Positions 1 through 9,758 of a stretch of DNA of 30,232 bases are shown one piece after another. The DNA comes from Burkholderiales bacterium (GTDB lineage Bacteria > Pseudomonadota > Gammaproteobacteria > Burkholderiales > Burkholderiaceae). Position 1 is the first letter of the stretch, and every line of letters starts with the position of its first letter. The translations under genes were made by a program, and so were the position numbers. The notes beneath the pieces are model-generated. The model made no database searches and was not told where the DNA came from. It saw nothing but the letters and a program-made list of their open reading frames with translations. The stretch is from assembly GCA_947372535.1 (NCBI GenBank), contig CANBUA010000015.1, positions 1 to 30,232 on the forward strand. The letters are read 5' to 3'.

Positions 1-308
1 ACCCCGGAGGAGATGGTGATCGGATCACGCAGCACGCCCGACTCATACCGCTTGACGCGGGAGACTTCGGCGGCCTGCTGCTGAGGCGACAGGTTTTTGT
101 GGATGATCCCCATGCCGCCTTCTTGCGCGATGGCGATGGCCAGACGCGCTTCCGTAACGGTGTCCATCGCGGCAGAAACCAGCGGCAGATTCAGGGTGAT
201 GTTGCGAGACAAACGGGTGGCCAACGAAGTGTCACGAGGTAACACTTGTGAGAAGGCGGGCACCAGCAGCACGTCGTCGAATGTGAGTGCTTTACCGAGC
301 AGGCGCAT
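1..308 (-). CDS. guaB: IMP dehydrogenase, N-terminal part (runs off the window)
   Basis: IMP dehydrogenase oxidises IMP to XMP with NAD+, the committed step of GMP synthesis in the cytoplasm. Only the first 102 or so codons are present; the CBS domains and the catalytic cysteine loop lie outside. The visible residues carry the family's opening block ([18 protein letters not shown], about residues 7-24), then [13 protein letters not shown] and [12 protein letters not shown], all hallmarks of the start of the TIM barrel. The ATG at 308 gives the usual N-terminus [19 protein letters not shown]-like box lies 26 bases upstream. The gene is divergent from the DUF4124 gene. The identification is firm despite truncation. 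Confidence 0.95.
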   Translation of the reverse strand, partial: MRLLGKALTFDDVLLVPAFSQVLPRDTSLATRLSRNITLNLPLVSAAMDTVTEARLAIAIAQEGGMGIIHKNLSPQQQAAEVSRVKRYESGVLRDPITISSG

Positions 309-333
309 GAACAGGCTCCAGACGCAAAAGCGG

Positions 334-339
334 ATTATA
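334..339 (-). promoter_or_regulatory. Candidate -10 box of guaB
   Basis: Read on the minus strand, this is a perfect TATAAT, 26 bases upstream of the guaB ATG. No good -35 match sits at 16-18 bases: the nearest, TTGCCA at 361-366, is 21 bases away. The core element is therefore seen, but the promoter call is an inference. Confidence 0.45.
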
Positions 340-381
340 GACTTGCCTTGCGGGCGTCCCTGGCAAACGGGAAAACCCGGC

Positions 382-402
382 CTGTTTCACCCAGGTAAAC
401 AG
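382..402. repeat. Near-palindrome between guaB and the DUF4124 gene
   Basis: CTGTTT (382-387) and AAACAG (397-402) form inverted arms. Inside them ACC and GGT continue the symmetry, interrupted by one unpaired C. It sits upstream of both divergent genes, as an operator could, but no regulator is identifiable from the sequence. Confidence 0.4.
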
Positions 403-439
403 TACATGGCCACGCCCCCGGCGCGCTAAACTGCCCGCC

Positions 440-961
440 ATGCGTTCACCTCGTCTCTCCCTCCCCGCCCTCGCCACCATGGCCTTGGCCACCCTGCTGG
501 CTTCATCGGCTGCCCATGCCATTCAGTGGAAATGGCGCGACGCCGACGGCCGAGTGCAATACAGCGACCGTCCTCCCCCTGCCTACGTGGCGGACAAGGA
601 CATCCTGACGCGCCCGGCTGCGGTGATTCGCGCAGCCGCCACGCCGCCGGCATCCGAAGCCTCCACACCAGGCACAGCCGCAGTTCGGCCCCCTGTTGGC
701 AAGGCCTCGGACCCTGAACTGGAGGCCAAGAAGCGCAAGGCCGATGAAGAGAAGGAAGCCAAGCGCAAGGTCGAAGAAGCCAAGGTCGCCAAAACCAAAG
801 CGCAGGACTGCGAACGCGCCCGTGGCTACCAGCGCACACTCGACGATGGCATCCGCATCGCTCGCACCAAGCCCAACGGTGAACGCGAAGTCCTGGATGA
901 CCAGGGCCGTGCCCAGGAATCCGCACGCAACAAGCAAGTGCTAGACGCTGCGTGCAAGTGA
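440..961 (+). CDS. Exported DUF4124 domain protein
   Basis: Small protein of 173 residues with a signal peptide (residues 1-27, hydrophobic stretch ending in AHA) followed by a DUF4124-like segment (IQWKWRDADGRVQYSDRPPP, about 28-47). DUF4124 proteins are common periplasmic proteins of Proteobacteria whose role is unknown. The middle is rich in Pro, Ala and Ser. Residues of about 92-135 are strongly Lys/Glu-rich and probably form a single helix or coiled coil. The C-terminus holds a conserved-looking GYQRTLDDGIRIARTKPNGE stretch. It is divergent from guaB and convergent with rnfH. No clear Shine-Dalgarno is seen. The family is assigned by recognition; no function can be assigned. Confidence 0.85.
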   Translation: MRSPRLSLPALATMALATLLASSAAHAIQWKWRDADGRVQYSDRPPPAYVADKDILTRPAAVIRAAATPPASEASTPGTAAVRPPVGKASDPELEAKKRKADEEKEAKRKVEEAKVAKTKAQDCERARGYQRTLDDGIRIARTKPNGEREVLDDQGRAQESARNKQVLDAACK

Positions 962-988
962 ACACATTGGCGAACTGACCTGCGGCCC

Positions 989-1315
989 TCAAGCCCGGGT
1001 CGCTTTGCGGTGCCCTTTGGGCAGTTTCTCGGCATGGGCCCGATAACGCACCCGCCTGGCTTCTTTGGGATCGACCGTCAAGGCGCGGTAGACCTCCACC
1101 CTGTCCTGATCGTGCAACACCGTCTCCAGCAAGGCCTTGCGCCCCCAGATGCCCACCTGGGCATCCACAGAGGCCGGCAAGTCTGGCCAGCCACTGGCTG
1201 TCAGCGCATCAGCCACTTTGGCGCCTTTTGGCAGGGTCAAGCTCAAACGCCTGACCTCCCGAGCCACCGGGCTGAACACCAGTTCAATGGCCAGGGTGTC
1301 GTTAGCGAGGACCAT
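989..1315 (-). CDS. rnfH: RnfH/RatB family ubiquitin-fold protein
   Basis: RnfH family (UPF0125) protein of 108 residues with a beta-grasp, ubiquitin-like fold; in E. coli the homologue sits beside ratA and is also called RatB, and its molecular role is unsettled. Features seen: the opening strand LAIELVFSPVAREVRRLSLTLPKGAKVADAL, the VGIWGRKA segment and DRVEVYRALTVDPKEARRVRYRAH near the C-terminus, which closely match the family. The open frame extends further upstream, but that part lies inside ratA in another frame. The ATG at 1315 gives family length and overlaps the ratA stop by 14 bases, indicating translational coupling. The order smpB/ratA/rnfH is the same as in enterobacteria. Confidence 0.9.
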   Translation of the reverse strand: MVLANDTLAIELVFSPVAREVRRLSLTLPKGAKVADALTASGWPDLPASVDAQVGIWGRKALLETVLHDQDRVEVYRALTVDPKEARRVRYRAHAEKLPKGHRKATRA

Positions 1316-1784
1316 AGACCTGTTCGGCCCGCTTGACGAAGGCATCGACGAAGGTGTTGGCGATGCGATCGAACACGGGGCTGACGACCAGTTCCAGCGG
1401 TCGGCTGGAAAAGGCATAGTTGAGAGAGAATTCCACCTTGCACGCTGTGGGCTCTCGGGGCTTACCATCGGCTTCCACTTGCGGCGCGGACGGATTTTGC
1501 AAAGGCGTGAACCGCCACAAGCCCTCTAGGGTGGAGAACGGCCCGTCCACCAGCTTCATGCTGACCTGGCTGTTCTCCGCATTCGTGTTGCGCGTGGTGA
1601 AAGCCTGACGCACCCCGGCTATCGAGATGTGCAGACGCGCCGTCACCCCGTCAGGGTGCTGCTGAACGACTTCGGACTGGGCGCACCAGGGCAGGAATTT
1701 GGGATAGTCCTCGACAGCGGTGACCAACGCGTACATTTCACGCGGTGAATACCAGAGCAGGACGGATTTTTGTACATGCTTCAT
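1302..1784 (-). CDS. ratA: RatA-like START/Coq10-family protein
   Basis: Protein of 160 residues of the SRPBCC (START-like) superfamily, RatA/Coq10 branch. In E. coli RatA was reported to block 70S ribosome association, while mitochondrial Coq10 binds ubiquinone; which applies here cannot be decided from sequence. Diagnostic residues are the opening KSVLLWYSPREMYALVTAVEDYPKFLPWC (about 6-34), the central FTTRNT and PFSTLEGLWRF segments and the C-terminal helix PVFDRIANTFVDAFVKRAEQVYG lining the cavity. It is divergent from smpB with only 35 bases between the start codons, so at least one promoter must lie within coding sequence. Its end overlaps rnfH. Confidence 0.92.
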   Translation of the reverse strand: MKHVQKSVLLWYSPREMYALVTAVEDYPKFLPWCAQSEVVQQHPDGVTARLHISIAGVRQAFTTRNTNAENSQVSMKLVDGPFSTLEGLWRFTPLQNPSAPQVEADGKPREPTACKVEFSLNYAFSSRPLELVVSPVFDRIANTFVDAFVKRAEQVYGPR

Positions 1785-1800
1785 AGAATGGGAGCATTTT

Positions 1801-1813
1801 AAGGAGGGCGAGG
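1801..1813 (+). promoter_or_regulatory. Shine-Dalgarno region of smpB
   Basis: A strong AAGGAGG lies 12 bases upstream of the smpB ATG and a second, weaker GAGG lies 6 bases upstream. The stronger match is further away than usual, so which is used is uncertain. Together they support the start at 1820. Confidence 0.6.
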
Positions 1814-1819
1814 CCCGAC

Positions 1820-2299
1820 ATGTCCATCGCAGAAAACAGAAAAGCCAATTTCAACTACCACATCGAGGAACGTTTCGAGGCCGGCATCGTGCTCGAAGGG
1901 TGGGAAGTCAAGGCCATCCGCGAGGGGCAGGTGCAACTGACCGATGGCTACGTCGTGGTCAAAAACGGTGAATTGTTCCTCATCGGGCTGCACATCAATG
2001 CCTTGCGCTCGGCCTCCACGCACATCAGCCCGGATGCCGACCGCACCAAGAAACTGTTGATGCACCGCACCGAGATCCGCCGCCTCATCGGCAAGACCGA
2101 GCAAAAGGGCTACACCCTGGTGCCGCTGAACCTGCATTTCAAAGGCAGTCACATCAAGGCCGACATCGGGCTGGCCAAAGGCAAGGCCGAGCACGACAAG
2201 CGCAACACCATCAAGGAGCGCGACTGGGACCGCGAAAAAGGCCGCCTCATGCGGCACAAGGTCTCATCCAAACCTGGACGCACTGGCAGCGGTGAATGA
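1820..2299 (+). CDS. smpB: SsrA-binding protein SmpB
   Basis: SmpB binds the tRNA-like end of tmRNA and brings it to stalled ribosomes for trans-translation, releasing the ribosome and tagging the nascent peptide. The 159-residue product has the family's N-terminus ([31 protein letters not shown], about 6-36), the central oligonucleotide-binding barrel ([32 protein letters not shown]) and the basic tail [16 protein letters not shown], which enters the empty mRNA channel. The length is normal. It is divergent from ratA. Its stop codon overlaps the A-tract that forms the U-tract of the opposing terminator. The tmRNA gene is not in the window. Confidence 0.97.
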   Translation: MSIAENRKANFNYHIEERFEAGIVLEGWEVKAIREGQVQLTDGYVVVKNGELFLIGLHINALRSASTHISPDADRTKKLLMHRTEIRRLIGKTEQKGYTLVPLNLHFKGSHIKADIGLAKGKAEHDKRNTIKERDWDREKGRLMRHKVSSKPGRTGSGE

Positions 2300-2325
2300 A
2301 AAAACGGGCCCTTGAAGGGCCCGTT
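2299..2325 (-). terminator. Rho-independent terminator of the long minus-strand run
   Basis: AACGGGCCC (2303-2311) pairs with GGGCCCGTT (2317-2325) around a five-base loop. On the minus strand the stem is followed by six U residues (the A-tract 2299-2304, two of which pair within the stem). It begins one base past the phosphoribosyltransferase stop codon. On the plus strand there is no comparable U-tract, so it serves smpB poorly at best. Confidence 0.85.
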
Positions 2326-2326
2326 G

Positions 2327-2848
2327 TCAAATCTGGAAGCGCTTGGCCAATGCATCGGGCCTGAGGGTGTCGTACTCCTCGAAAGGCTGATGGATCCAGG
2401 GGCTGGTGGGCAAGGTGTCCACGAAATAATCCGGCGTGTAGGTCGACACACCTTTGACCCAGATCACGGCCGAGCGCAACTCGGTGATGGCAGGCATGCT
2501 GCGCAAGCGATCCACCACGGCACGCAAGGTCACACCGGAATCGGCCAGGTCATCGACCAGCAGCACGCGGCCAGCCAGCTCACCCTTGGGCATGGTGATG
2601 TATTTGGCCATGTCCAGGCGGCCTTGCAGCGTGCCGCCATCGTCTCGGTAGGAACTCGTGGACATGATGCCCAGCGGCCGATCAAAGACGCGCGAGAGCA
2701 CATCGCCGGGACGCATGCCGCCACGGGCCAGGCACAGGATTTGGTCGAATTCCCACCCAGAGGCGTGCACCTTCAGGGCCAGGCGTTCGGTCAGCTGGTG
2801 GTACTCCTCCCAGGACACATACAGGTGCTTGCCGTCGTCGGTGAGCAT
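2327..2848 (-). CDS. Phosphoribosyltransferase, purine (xanthine/hypoxanthine/guanine) type
   Basis: Type I phosphoribosyltransferase of 173 residues, probably salvaging a purine base with PRPP. Features seen: the ILCLARGGMRPGDVLSR segment (about 36-52) and the PRPP loop VLLVDDLADSGVTL (about 95-108), in which the common TG is SG. The substrate cannot be read from the sequence; linkage to purA favours a purine. The frame is open further upstream, but the ATG at 2848 is preceded by AAGGAG eight bases away, so this start is preferred. It lies 92 bases after purA and is the last gene of the run, just before the terminator. Confidence 0.85.
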   Translation of the reverse strand: MLTDDGKHLYVSWEEYHQLTERLALKVHASGWEFDQILCLARGGMRPGDVLSRVFDRPLGIMSTSSYRDDGGTLQGRLDMAKYITMPKGELAGRVLLVDDLADSGVTLRAVVDRLRSMPAITELRSAVIWVKGVSTYTPDYFVDTLPTSPWIHQPFEEYDTLRPDALAKRFQI

Positions 2849-2856
2849 GGGAAAGA

Positions 2857-2862
2857 CTCCTT
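2857..2862 (-). promoter_or_regulatory. Shine-Dalgarno deciding the phosphoribosyltransferase start
   Basis: On the minus strand this reads AAGGAG, eight bases before the ATG at 2848. It rules against the longer frame that would begin near 2944. Confidence 0.75.
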
Positions 2863-2940
2863 CTTCGCGGGATGAATGGATCACGGATGTGGCCCTTTTG
2901 AAAGCAGTTTCAGGGCCATGGTGCTGGGTGCCTGCGGCGC

Positions 2941-5543
<2,603 letters not shown>

Positions 5544-5591
5544 ATGAAATCGGGAGGGGGTTAAAAACAGGATTCTACCGGTGAACGGGCC

Positions 5592-5777
5592 TCAGGCCAC
5601 GCACCACAGCAGCAACAGGCCGCAGAGAATGCACATGAGGCCCATGAACCTCAGTTGCCCGTCGGTCAATTGCATGACCTGGGAAAACACCCGGCGCCAT
5701 CCACCTGGGTTGAAAAAAGGCAAAAGGCCCTCGATCACCAGGACGAGGGCCAGGGCCATCCAGACGGCCTCACCCAT
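5592..5777 (-). CDS. DUF2065 small inner-membrane protein
   Basis: Small protein of 61 residues with two hydrophobic segments (about 4-20 and 43-60) around a short polar loop containing NPGGWRRVFSQVMQLTDGQLRF. This matches DUF2065 (YjeT-like) proteins, which recur directly after hflC in Proteobacteria; function unknown. The frame also opens at a TTG (5801) touching the hflC stop, but the ATG at 5777 gives the expected MGEAVWMALALVLVIEG start and is preferred. The gap to hflC is 24 bases, so co-transcription with hflKC is likely. A role with the HflKC complex is only suggested by position. Confidence 0.85.
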   Translation of the reverse strand: MGEAVWMALALVLVIEGLLPFFNPGGWRRVFSQVMQLTDGQLRFMGLMCILCGLLLLWCVA

Positions 5778-5801
5778 GGCGGGCGGGCCTGCCAGAGTCA
5801 A

Positions 5802-6698
5802 TCATTTGTGAGGCGCAGCAGGCGCCGCACCGCCACCCGTGCCTCGCATGGCACCGAAAAACTCGCTGCTGGGGTCCACCACCATCACATCCGACTTGTT
5901 GCGGAAGGTGCTGCGGTAAGCCTCCAGGCTGCGGTAGAACTTGGCGAAGGAGGCATCCTTGCTGAAGGCATCTGCATACAAAGCCGAGGCCTTGGCATCG
6001 CCCTCACCCTTGACTTTTTGCGCATCGCGGTAAGCCTCGGCGACGATCACTTCGCGCTGGCGATCGGCATCGGCCCGGATCTTTTCGCCCTCGGCACCAC
6101 CCAGTGAACGCAACTCATTGGCCACGCGCTTGCGCTCGGACTCCATGCGGCGGTAGACCGAATCGGTGATGTTGGTCGAGAAATCGACGCGCTTGATGCG
6201 CACGTCCACGATCTCGATGCCGAAGGATTTAACGTCTTCACGCAAACGGGTGATGACGCCTTGCATGACCTTCTCGCGCTCGGTCGAGAGCACGGCACCC
6301 ACGGTGCGCTTGGTCACTTCTTCATTGAGCGCAGCCTGCACGATGGGCACGATGCGGTTTTCGGCGTTGCGCATGTCCACGCCGTTATTGCGGATGTACT
6401 GCTTGGGATCGGTGATACGCCACTTGAGCAGCCAGTCGATCACCAGGCTCTTCTTCTCAGCCGTGAAGATGGGCTTGGACTCGGGGCTGTCGAGCGACTG
6501 GATGCGGCGATCCAGCAACACGACATTCTGCAGCGGCGCGGGCAGCTTGAATTTCAAGCCCGGTTCGCTGATGACTTCCTTGATCTCACCGAGCGCGTAG
6601 ACCACGGCGAACTGCCGCTGGTCCACCACGAACAAGGTCGAGGCAAGGAAAACGATGGCCAGCAAGACGCCGACCGCGATGGTTGCGATGCGATTCAT
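5802..6698 (-). CDS. hflC: HflC, SPFH-domain membrane protein
   Basis: HflC forms with HflK a large periplasmic cage in the inner membrane that encloses and modulates the FtsH protease. The 298-residue product has one N-terminal membrane anchor (about 5-24) followed by DQRQFAVVYALGEIKEVISEPGLKFKLP, the start of the SPFH (band 7) domain, and a long helical region with SERKRVANELRSLGGAEGEKIRADADRQREVIVAEAYRDAQKVKGEGDAKA (about 190-240) typical of the family. The tail is Gly/Ala/Pro-rich. It lies 23 bases after hflK. Despite the old name it is not itself a protease. Assignment is certain. Confidence 0.97.
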   Translation of the reverse strand: MNRIATIAVGVLLAIVFLASTLFVVDQRQFAVVYALGEIKEVISEPGLKFKLPAPLQNVVLLDRRIQSLDSPESKPIFTAEKKSLVIDWLLKWRITDPKQYIRNNGVDMRNAENRIVPIVQAALNEEVTKRTVGAVLSTEREKVMQGVITRLREDVKSFGIEIVDVRIKRVDFSTNITDSVYRRMESERKRVANELRSLGGAEGEKIRADADRQREVIVAEAYRDAQKVKGEGDAKASALYADAFSKDASFAKFYRSLEAYRSTFRNKSDVMVVDPSSEFFGAMRGTGGGAAPAAPHK

Positions 6699-6721
6699 GT
6701 CTCGTATCCTGTTATCGGGGA

Positions 6722-8122
6722 TCAGCGGGCGTCACGGTCGCGACTGCGCAGACCATCACGTGAACGCACGTCGCTCGATGGCACCACACCTGCCGTGGCC
6801 GCACCGGAGGTGGCGCCAGCTTCAGACGGCGTGGCCGGTGCAGAGGCGGCCGCGGCGGGCGCGGGGCCACTCATCTGAATGAGCTTGTCCAGAGGCAGGT
6901 ACAAGAGGTTCGAGCCCTGACGGGAATCGACCATGACCTTGGTCACATTGGAATAGACCTGCTGCATTGTGTCGATGTAGAGGCGATCCCGCGTGACACC
7001 CGGGGCCTTCTGGTACTCGGCCAGCACGGCGCGGAAACGCTGCGCATCACCTTCGGCCTGGGCCACCACGCGCGAGGAATAACCGGAGGCTTCTTCGCGC
7101 AGACGCGCTGCGGTACCTTGGGCCTTGGGGATCACGTCGTTGGCATAAGCCTGACCTTCATTCTTGAGGCGTTCACGGTCGGCGCCGGCCTTGAATGCAT
7201 CGTCGAAAGCAGCCTGTACCTGCTCGGGTGCCTGCACGCTCTTGACGTTCACGCTCACGATGGTCACGCCAGCCTTGATCTTGCGGACTTGCGCTTGAAC
7301 CGACTTGACCAGCTCTGCGGCGATGGCATCGCGTTGCTCGTAGAGCACGGAGTCCATCGTGCTGCTGCCGACGATCTCGCGCACGGCAGATTCAGCCGCT
7401 TGCATCACAGCTTCGTCCGAGTTTCGGTTCTCGAAAAGGTAGGCACGCGCATCGGCCAGGCGGTATTGCACCGTGAACTGGATGTCGATGATGTTCTCGT
7501 CCCGCGTCAGCATGGACGAATCGCGCAAACCAGTGCCCGCCGCGACCGAGGAGCTGCCCACGTCCAGCGAGCGCAGTTGCGTCAGATTGACGATCTCATG
7601 ACTCTGGAACGGATATGGCGCGCGCCACTGGAAACCGGCATCCGAGGTGTGGCTGTAACGCCCGAAGGACATCACCACGGCCTGTTGACCTTCCTGGACG
7701 ATGAAGAAACCGCTGCCCAGCCACACCAGGGCCACCAAGCCGGCGATCACGCCGATGCCGACACCGGCGGCCATCGGGTCAGGCATGGAGGAGCCGCCAC
7801 CATTGCCACCGCTGTTGTTGTTGTCGCCACCTGGGCGGCCAGAAAACAGGCCGCTCAGCTTGCGGTTGAACTCGCGCCAGAGCTCGTCCAGGTCGGGCGG
7901 GCCGTCATCTTTGTTGTTGGCCATGGCGATGGAGGCGCCAGCCACACCGGGCAACGCCCGGAACAAACGGTGCGTGGCACGCCAGACCACGCGGCCCATG
8001 GCGTCGGACAGGAAACCCAGGCTCAGGCCCACGGCAGACGCGCAGGCCTTCAGGCGCATCCCGACAGGCTGCATGGTGGCACCGGGCATCTCTGGAGAAG
8101 ACTCAGCTTTGATCATGTTCAT
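6722..8122 (-). CDS. hflK: HflK, SPFH-domain membrane protein with N-terminal extension
   Basis: Partner of HflC in the FtsH-modulating inner-membrane complex. The conserved HflK start DDGPPDLDELWREFNRKLSGLFSG is followed by an Asn/Gly-rich stretch, a membrane segment (about 119-142) and the SPFH domain (FFIVQEGQQAVVMSFGRY onward), then the coiled region with SRVVAQAEGDAQRFRAVLAEYQKAP. The end is Ala/Pro-rich. The start is uncertain: the ATG at 8122 (466 residues) overlaps the hflX stop by 20 bases, with others at 8116, 8089, 8074, 8059 and 7924 and a TTG at 8170; none has a good Shine-Dalgarno. With the long start some 70 residues precede the conserved part. Confidence 0.95.
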   Translation of the reverse strand: MNMIKAESSPEMPGATMQPVGMRLKACASAVGLSLGFLSDAMGRVVWRATHRLFRALPGVAGASIAMANNKDDGPPDLDELWREFNRKLSGLFSGRPGGDNNNSGGNGGGSSMPDPMAAGVGIGVIAGLVALVWLGSGFFIVQEGQQAVVMSFGRYSHTSDAGFQWRAPYPFQSHEIVNLTQLRSLDVGSSSVAAGTGLRDSSMLTRDENIIDIQFTVQYRLADARAYLFENRNSDEAVMQAAESAVREIVGSSTMDSVLYEQRDAIAAELVKSVQAQVRKIKAGVTIVSVNVKSVQAPEQVQAAFDDAFKAGADRERLKNEGQAYANDVIPKAQGTAARLREEASGYSSRVVAQAEGDAQRFRAVLAEYQKAPGVTRDRLYIDTMQQVYSNVTKVMVDSRQGSNLLYLPLDKLIQMSGPAPAAAASAPATPSEAGATSGAATAGVVPSSDVRSRDGLRSRDRDAR

Positions 8123-9371
8123 GTGCGAACGAAGTTGGGTGCTCGGAAGATTCGGAGGAATCATCTTCAATGGTTTGATTGTGCATGGCGAAAGCCGTCT
8201 GCTCGGCCGAAAACGGCAATGTTTCCGAGCTCAGTCCCGAAACCGCAGCATCGGAGAGCACTTGCCGCAACACATCGAGCCCCGCGCCTTTGAGCGCGCT
8301 GACAAAGACGCGCAGAGCATGGCTGCCGTCGGGCAACTCGAAGACATCCCGCTGGTGCTGCGGGACTTGGTGCTCAGGCAAGGCATCGACCTTGTTGTAG
8401 ACCAGCACTTGCGGAATGTGGGCCGCGCCGATGGACACCAGCACGCGCTGGACCTCGGCCATTTGGTCCATCAAGACCGGGCTGGCGGCATCGACCACGT
8501 GCAAGAGCACATCAGCCTCCACGGCCTCCAGCAAGGTGGCCTCGAAGGATTCGACCAGGGTGTGCGGCAGGTCGCGGATGAAGCCAACCGTGTCGGACAG
8601 GGTCACGCTGCGCTGGGCCTGGGCCAGGTAAAGCTGGCGCGTGGTCGTGTCCAGGGTGGCGAAGAGTTGATCGGCCGCATAGGTGCCGGCTTTGGTCAAG
8701 GCATTGAACAGCGTCGACTTGCCTGCATTGGTGTAGCCCACCAGCGACACCCGGAAGGTGCCGGTGCGCTCACGCCCACGGCGCTGGGTCTGACGCTGGC
8801 GCTTGACCTTGATCAACTGCTCTTTGATCGACTTGATCTTCTGGTCGATCATGCGGCGGTCCAGCTCGATCTGGGTTTCACCAGGACCACCCCGTTGACC
8901 GGCGCCGCCCCGCTGGCGCTCCAGATGGGACCAGCGGCGGACCAAGCGCGTCGATAGGTATTTGAGCTTGGCCAACTCGACTTGCAGCTTGCCCTCGTGG
9001 CTGCGAGCCCGAGCGGCAAAAATATCGAGGATCAGCCCGGTGCGGTCGATCACCTCAACGCCCAGATGGCGCTCGAGGTTGCGCTGCTGCGCGGGCGACA
9101 AGGACTGATCGAAGATGACCGCCTGAGCTTGCTCATCGGCCACCAGTTGTTTGAGCTCGTCGGCCTTGCCCGAGCCCACGAAAAAGGCGGCATCGGGCGC
9201 TTTGCGGCGCGCGATGACTTTGGCGACGGGGAGATCACCGGCAGATTCAGCCAGCAAAGCCAATTCGTCGAGGGTGGGGTCAAAAGACGACCCCGGCCCA
9301 AAATCGACGCCCACCAAAACCACCCGGGGCAAGCCCGAGTCACGTCGCTCTAACAGTGAAGGAGAAGTCAA
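8103..9371 (-). CDS. hflX: Ribosome-splitting GTPase HflX
   Basis: HflX binds the large subunit and in E. coli splits stalled 70S ribosomes after heat stress. The 422-residue protein has the N-terminal HflX domain (about 15-125), a basic coiled helix region including GGPGETQIELDRR (161-173), and a G domain with P-loop GYTNAGKST (212-220), DTVGF (260-264) and NKVD (326-329). The acidic, Ser-rich tail after about residue 390 overlaps the start of hflK. Start: no ATG is available near the conserved N-terminus; the TTG at 9371 is the only reasonable choice in a frame bounded upstream by the hfq stop. It lies 48 bases after hfq, in the classic hfq-hflX-hflK-hflC order. Confidence 0.96.
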   Translation of the reverse strand: MTSPSLLERRDSGLPRVVLVGVDFGPGSSFDPTLDELALLAESAGDLPVAKVIARRKAPDAAFFVGSGKADELKQLVADEQAQAVIFDQSLSPAQQRNLERHLGVEVIDRTGLILDIFAARARSHEGKLQVELAKLKYLSTRLVRRWSHLERQRGGAGQRGGPGETQIELDRRMIDQKIKSIKEQLIKVKRQRQTQRRGRERTGTFRVSLVGYTNAGKSTLFNALTKAGTYAADQLFATLDTTTRQLYLAQAQRSVTLSDTVGFIRDLPHTLVESFEATLLEAVEADVLLHVVDAASPVLMDQMAEVQRVLVSIGAAHIPQVLVYNKVDALPEHQVPQHQRDVFELPDGSHALRVFVSALKGAGLDVLRQVLSDAAVSGLSSETLPFSAEQTAFAMHNQTIEDDSSESSEHPTSFAHEHDQS

Positions 9372-9419
9372 GACAGTTGGAGCGACGTTGGCTGGTGAGC
9401 GAATAGGACGTGCGGCCGA

Positions 9420-9659
9420 TCAGGCTGCGTCGTCTTCGCTGGCGAGGAAATTCACCGAACGGCCCGGCACCACCGTGGAAATGGCGTGCTTGTAGACCAT
9501 CTGGGTGACCGTGTTGCGCAGCAAGACCACGTATTGATCGAAGGACTCGATCTGGCCTTGCAACTTGATCCCGTTGACCAAGTAAATAGACACCGGAACA
9601 TGTTCTCTGCGCAAGAGGTTCAGGAACGGGTCTTGTAGGAGTTGCCCTTTATTGCTCAC
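9420..9659 (-). CDS. hfq: RNA chaperone Hfq
   Basis: Hfq is the hexameric Sm-like protein that pairs small RNAs with target mRNAs. The 79-residue product is nearly identical to E. coli Hfq through the core: [15 protein letters not shown] (5-19), [22 protein letters not shown] (21-42) and the Sm2 motif YKHAIS (56-61). The C-terminal tail is short and acidic (ASEDDAA), unlike the long tail in enterobacteria. The start is GTG at 9659, with GGAG seven bases upstream; an upstream frame extension to 9704 is unsupported by homology. der lies 99 bases upstream. Confidence 0.98.
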   Translation of the reverse strand: MSNKGQLLQDPFLNLLRREHVPVSIYLVNGIKLQGQIESFDQYVVLLRNTVTQMVYKHAISTVVPGRSVNFLASEDDAA

Positions 9660-9665
9660 GATATG

Positions 9666-9669
9666 CTCC
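9666..9669 (-). promoter_or_regulatory. Shine-Dalgarno deciding the GTG start of hfq
   Basis: GGAG on the minus strand, seven bases before the GTG at 9659. This spacing and the family N-terminus MSNKGQ agree on the non-ATG start. Confidence 0.65.
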
Positions 9670-9758
9670 GTGATAGGAAAGTTTTGGAAAGGACACCTTA
9701 TCACAGGCAGCGCTCAAGCGCATGTGAAGGCCTTGAAAAGATAGGCGCCGGACAGGAA

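Noticed and set aside
1302..1784. RatA/RnfH considered as a toxin-antitoxin module
   Set aside because: Despite the RatA/RatB names, both are conserved core genes next to smpB, and no antitoxin-like partner is seen.
9711..9722. GCGCTCAAGCGC hairpin in the der-hfq gap as a terminator
   Set aside because: The stem is only five pairs with a two-base loop and no U-tract follows; no confident promoter could be assigned to the gap either.
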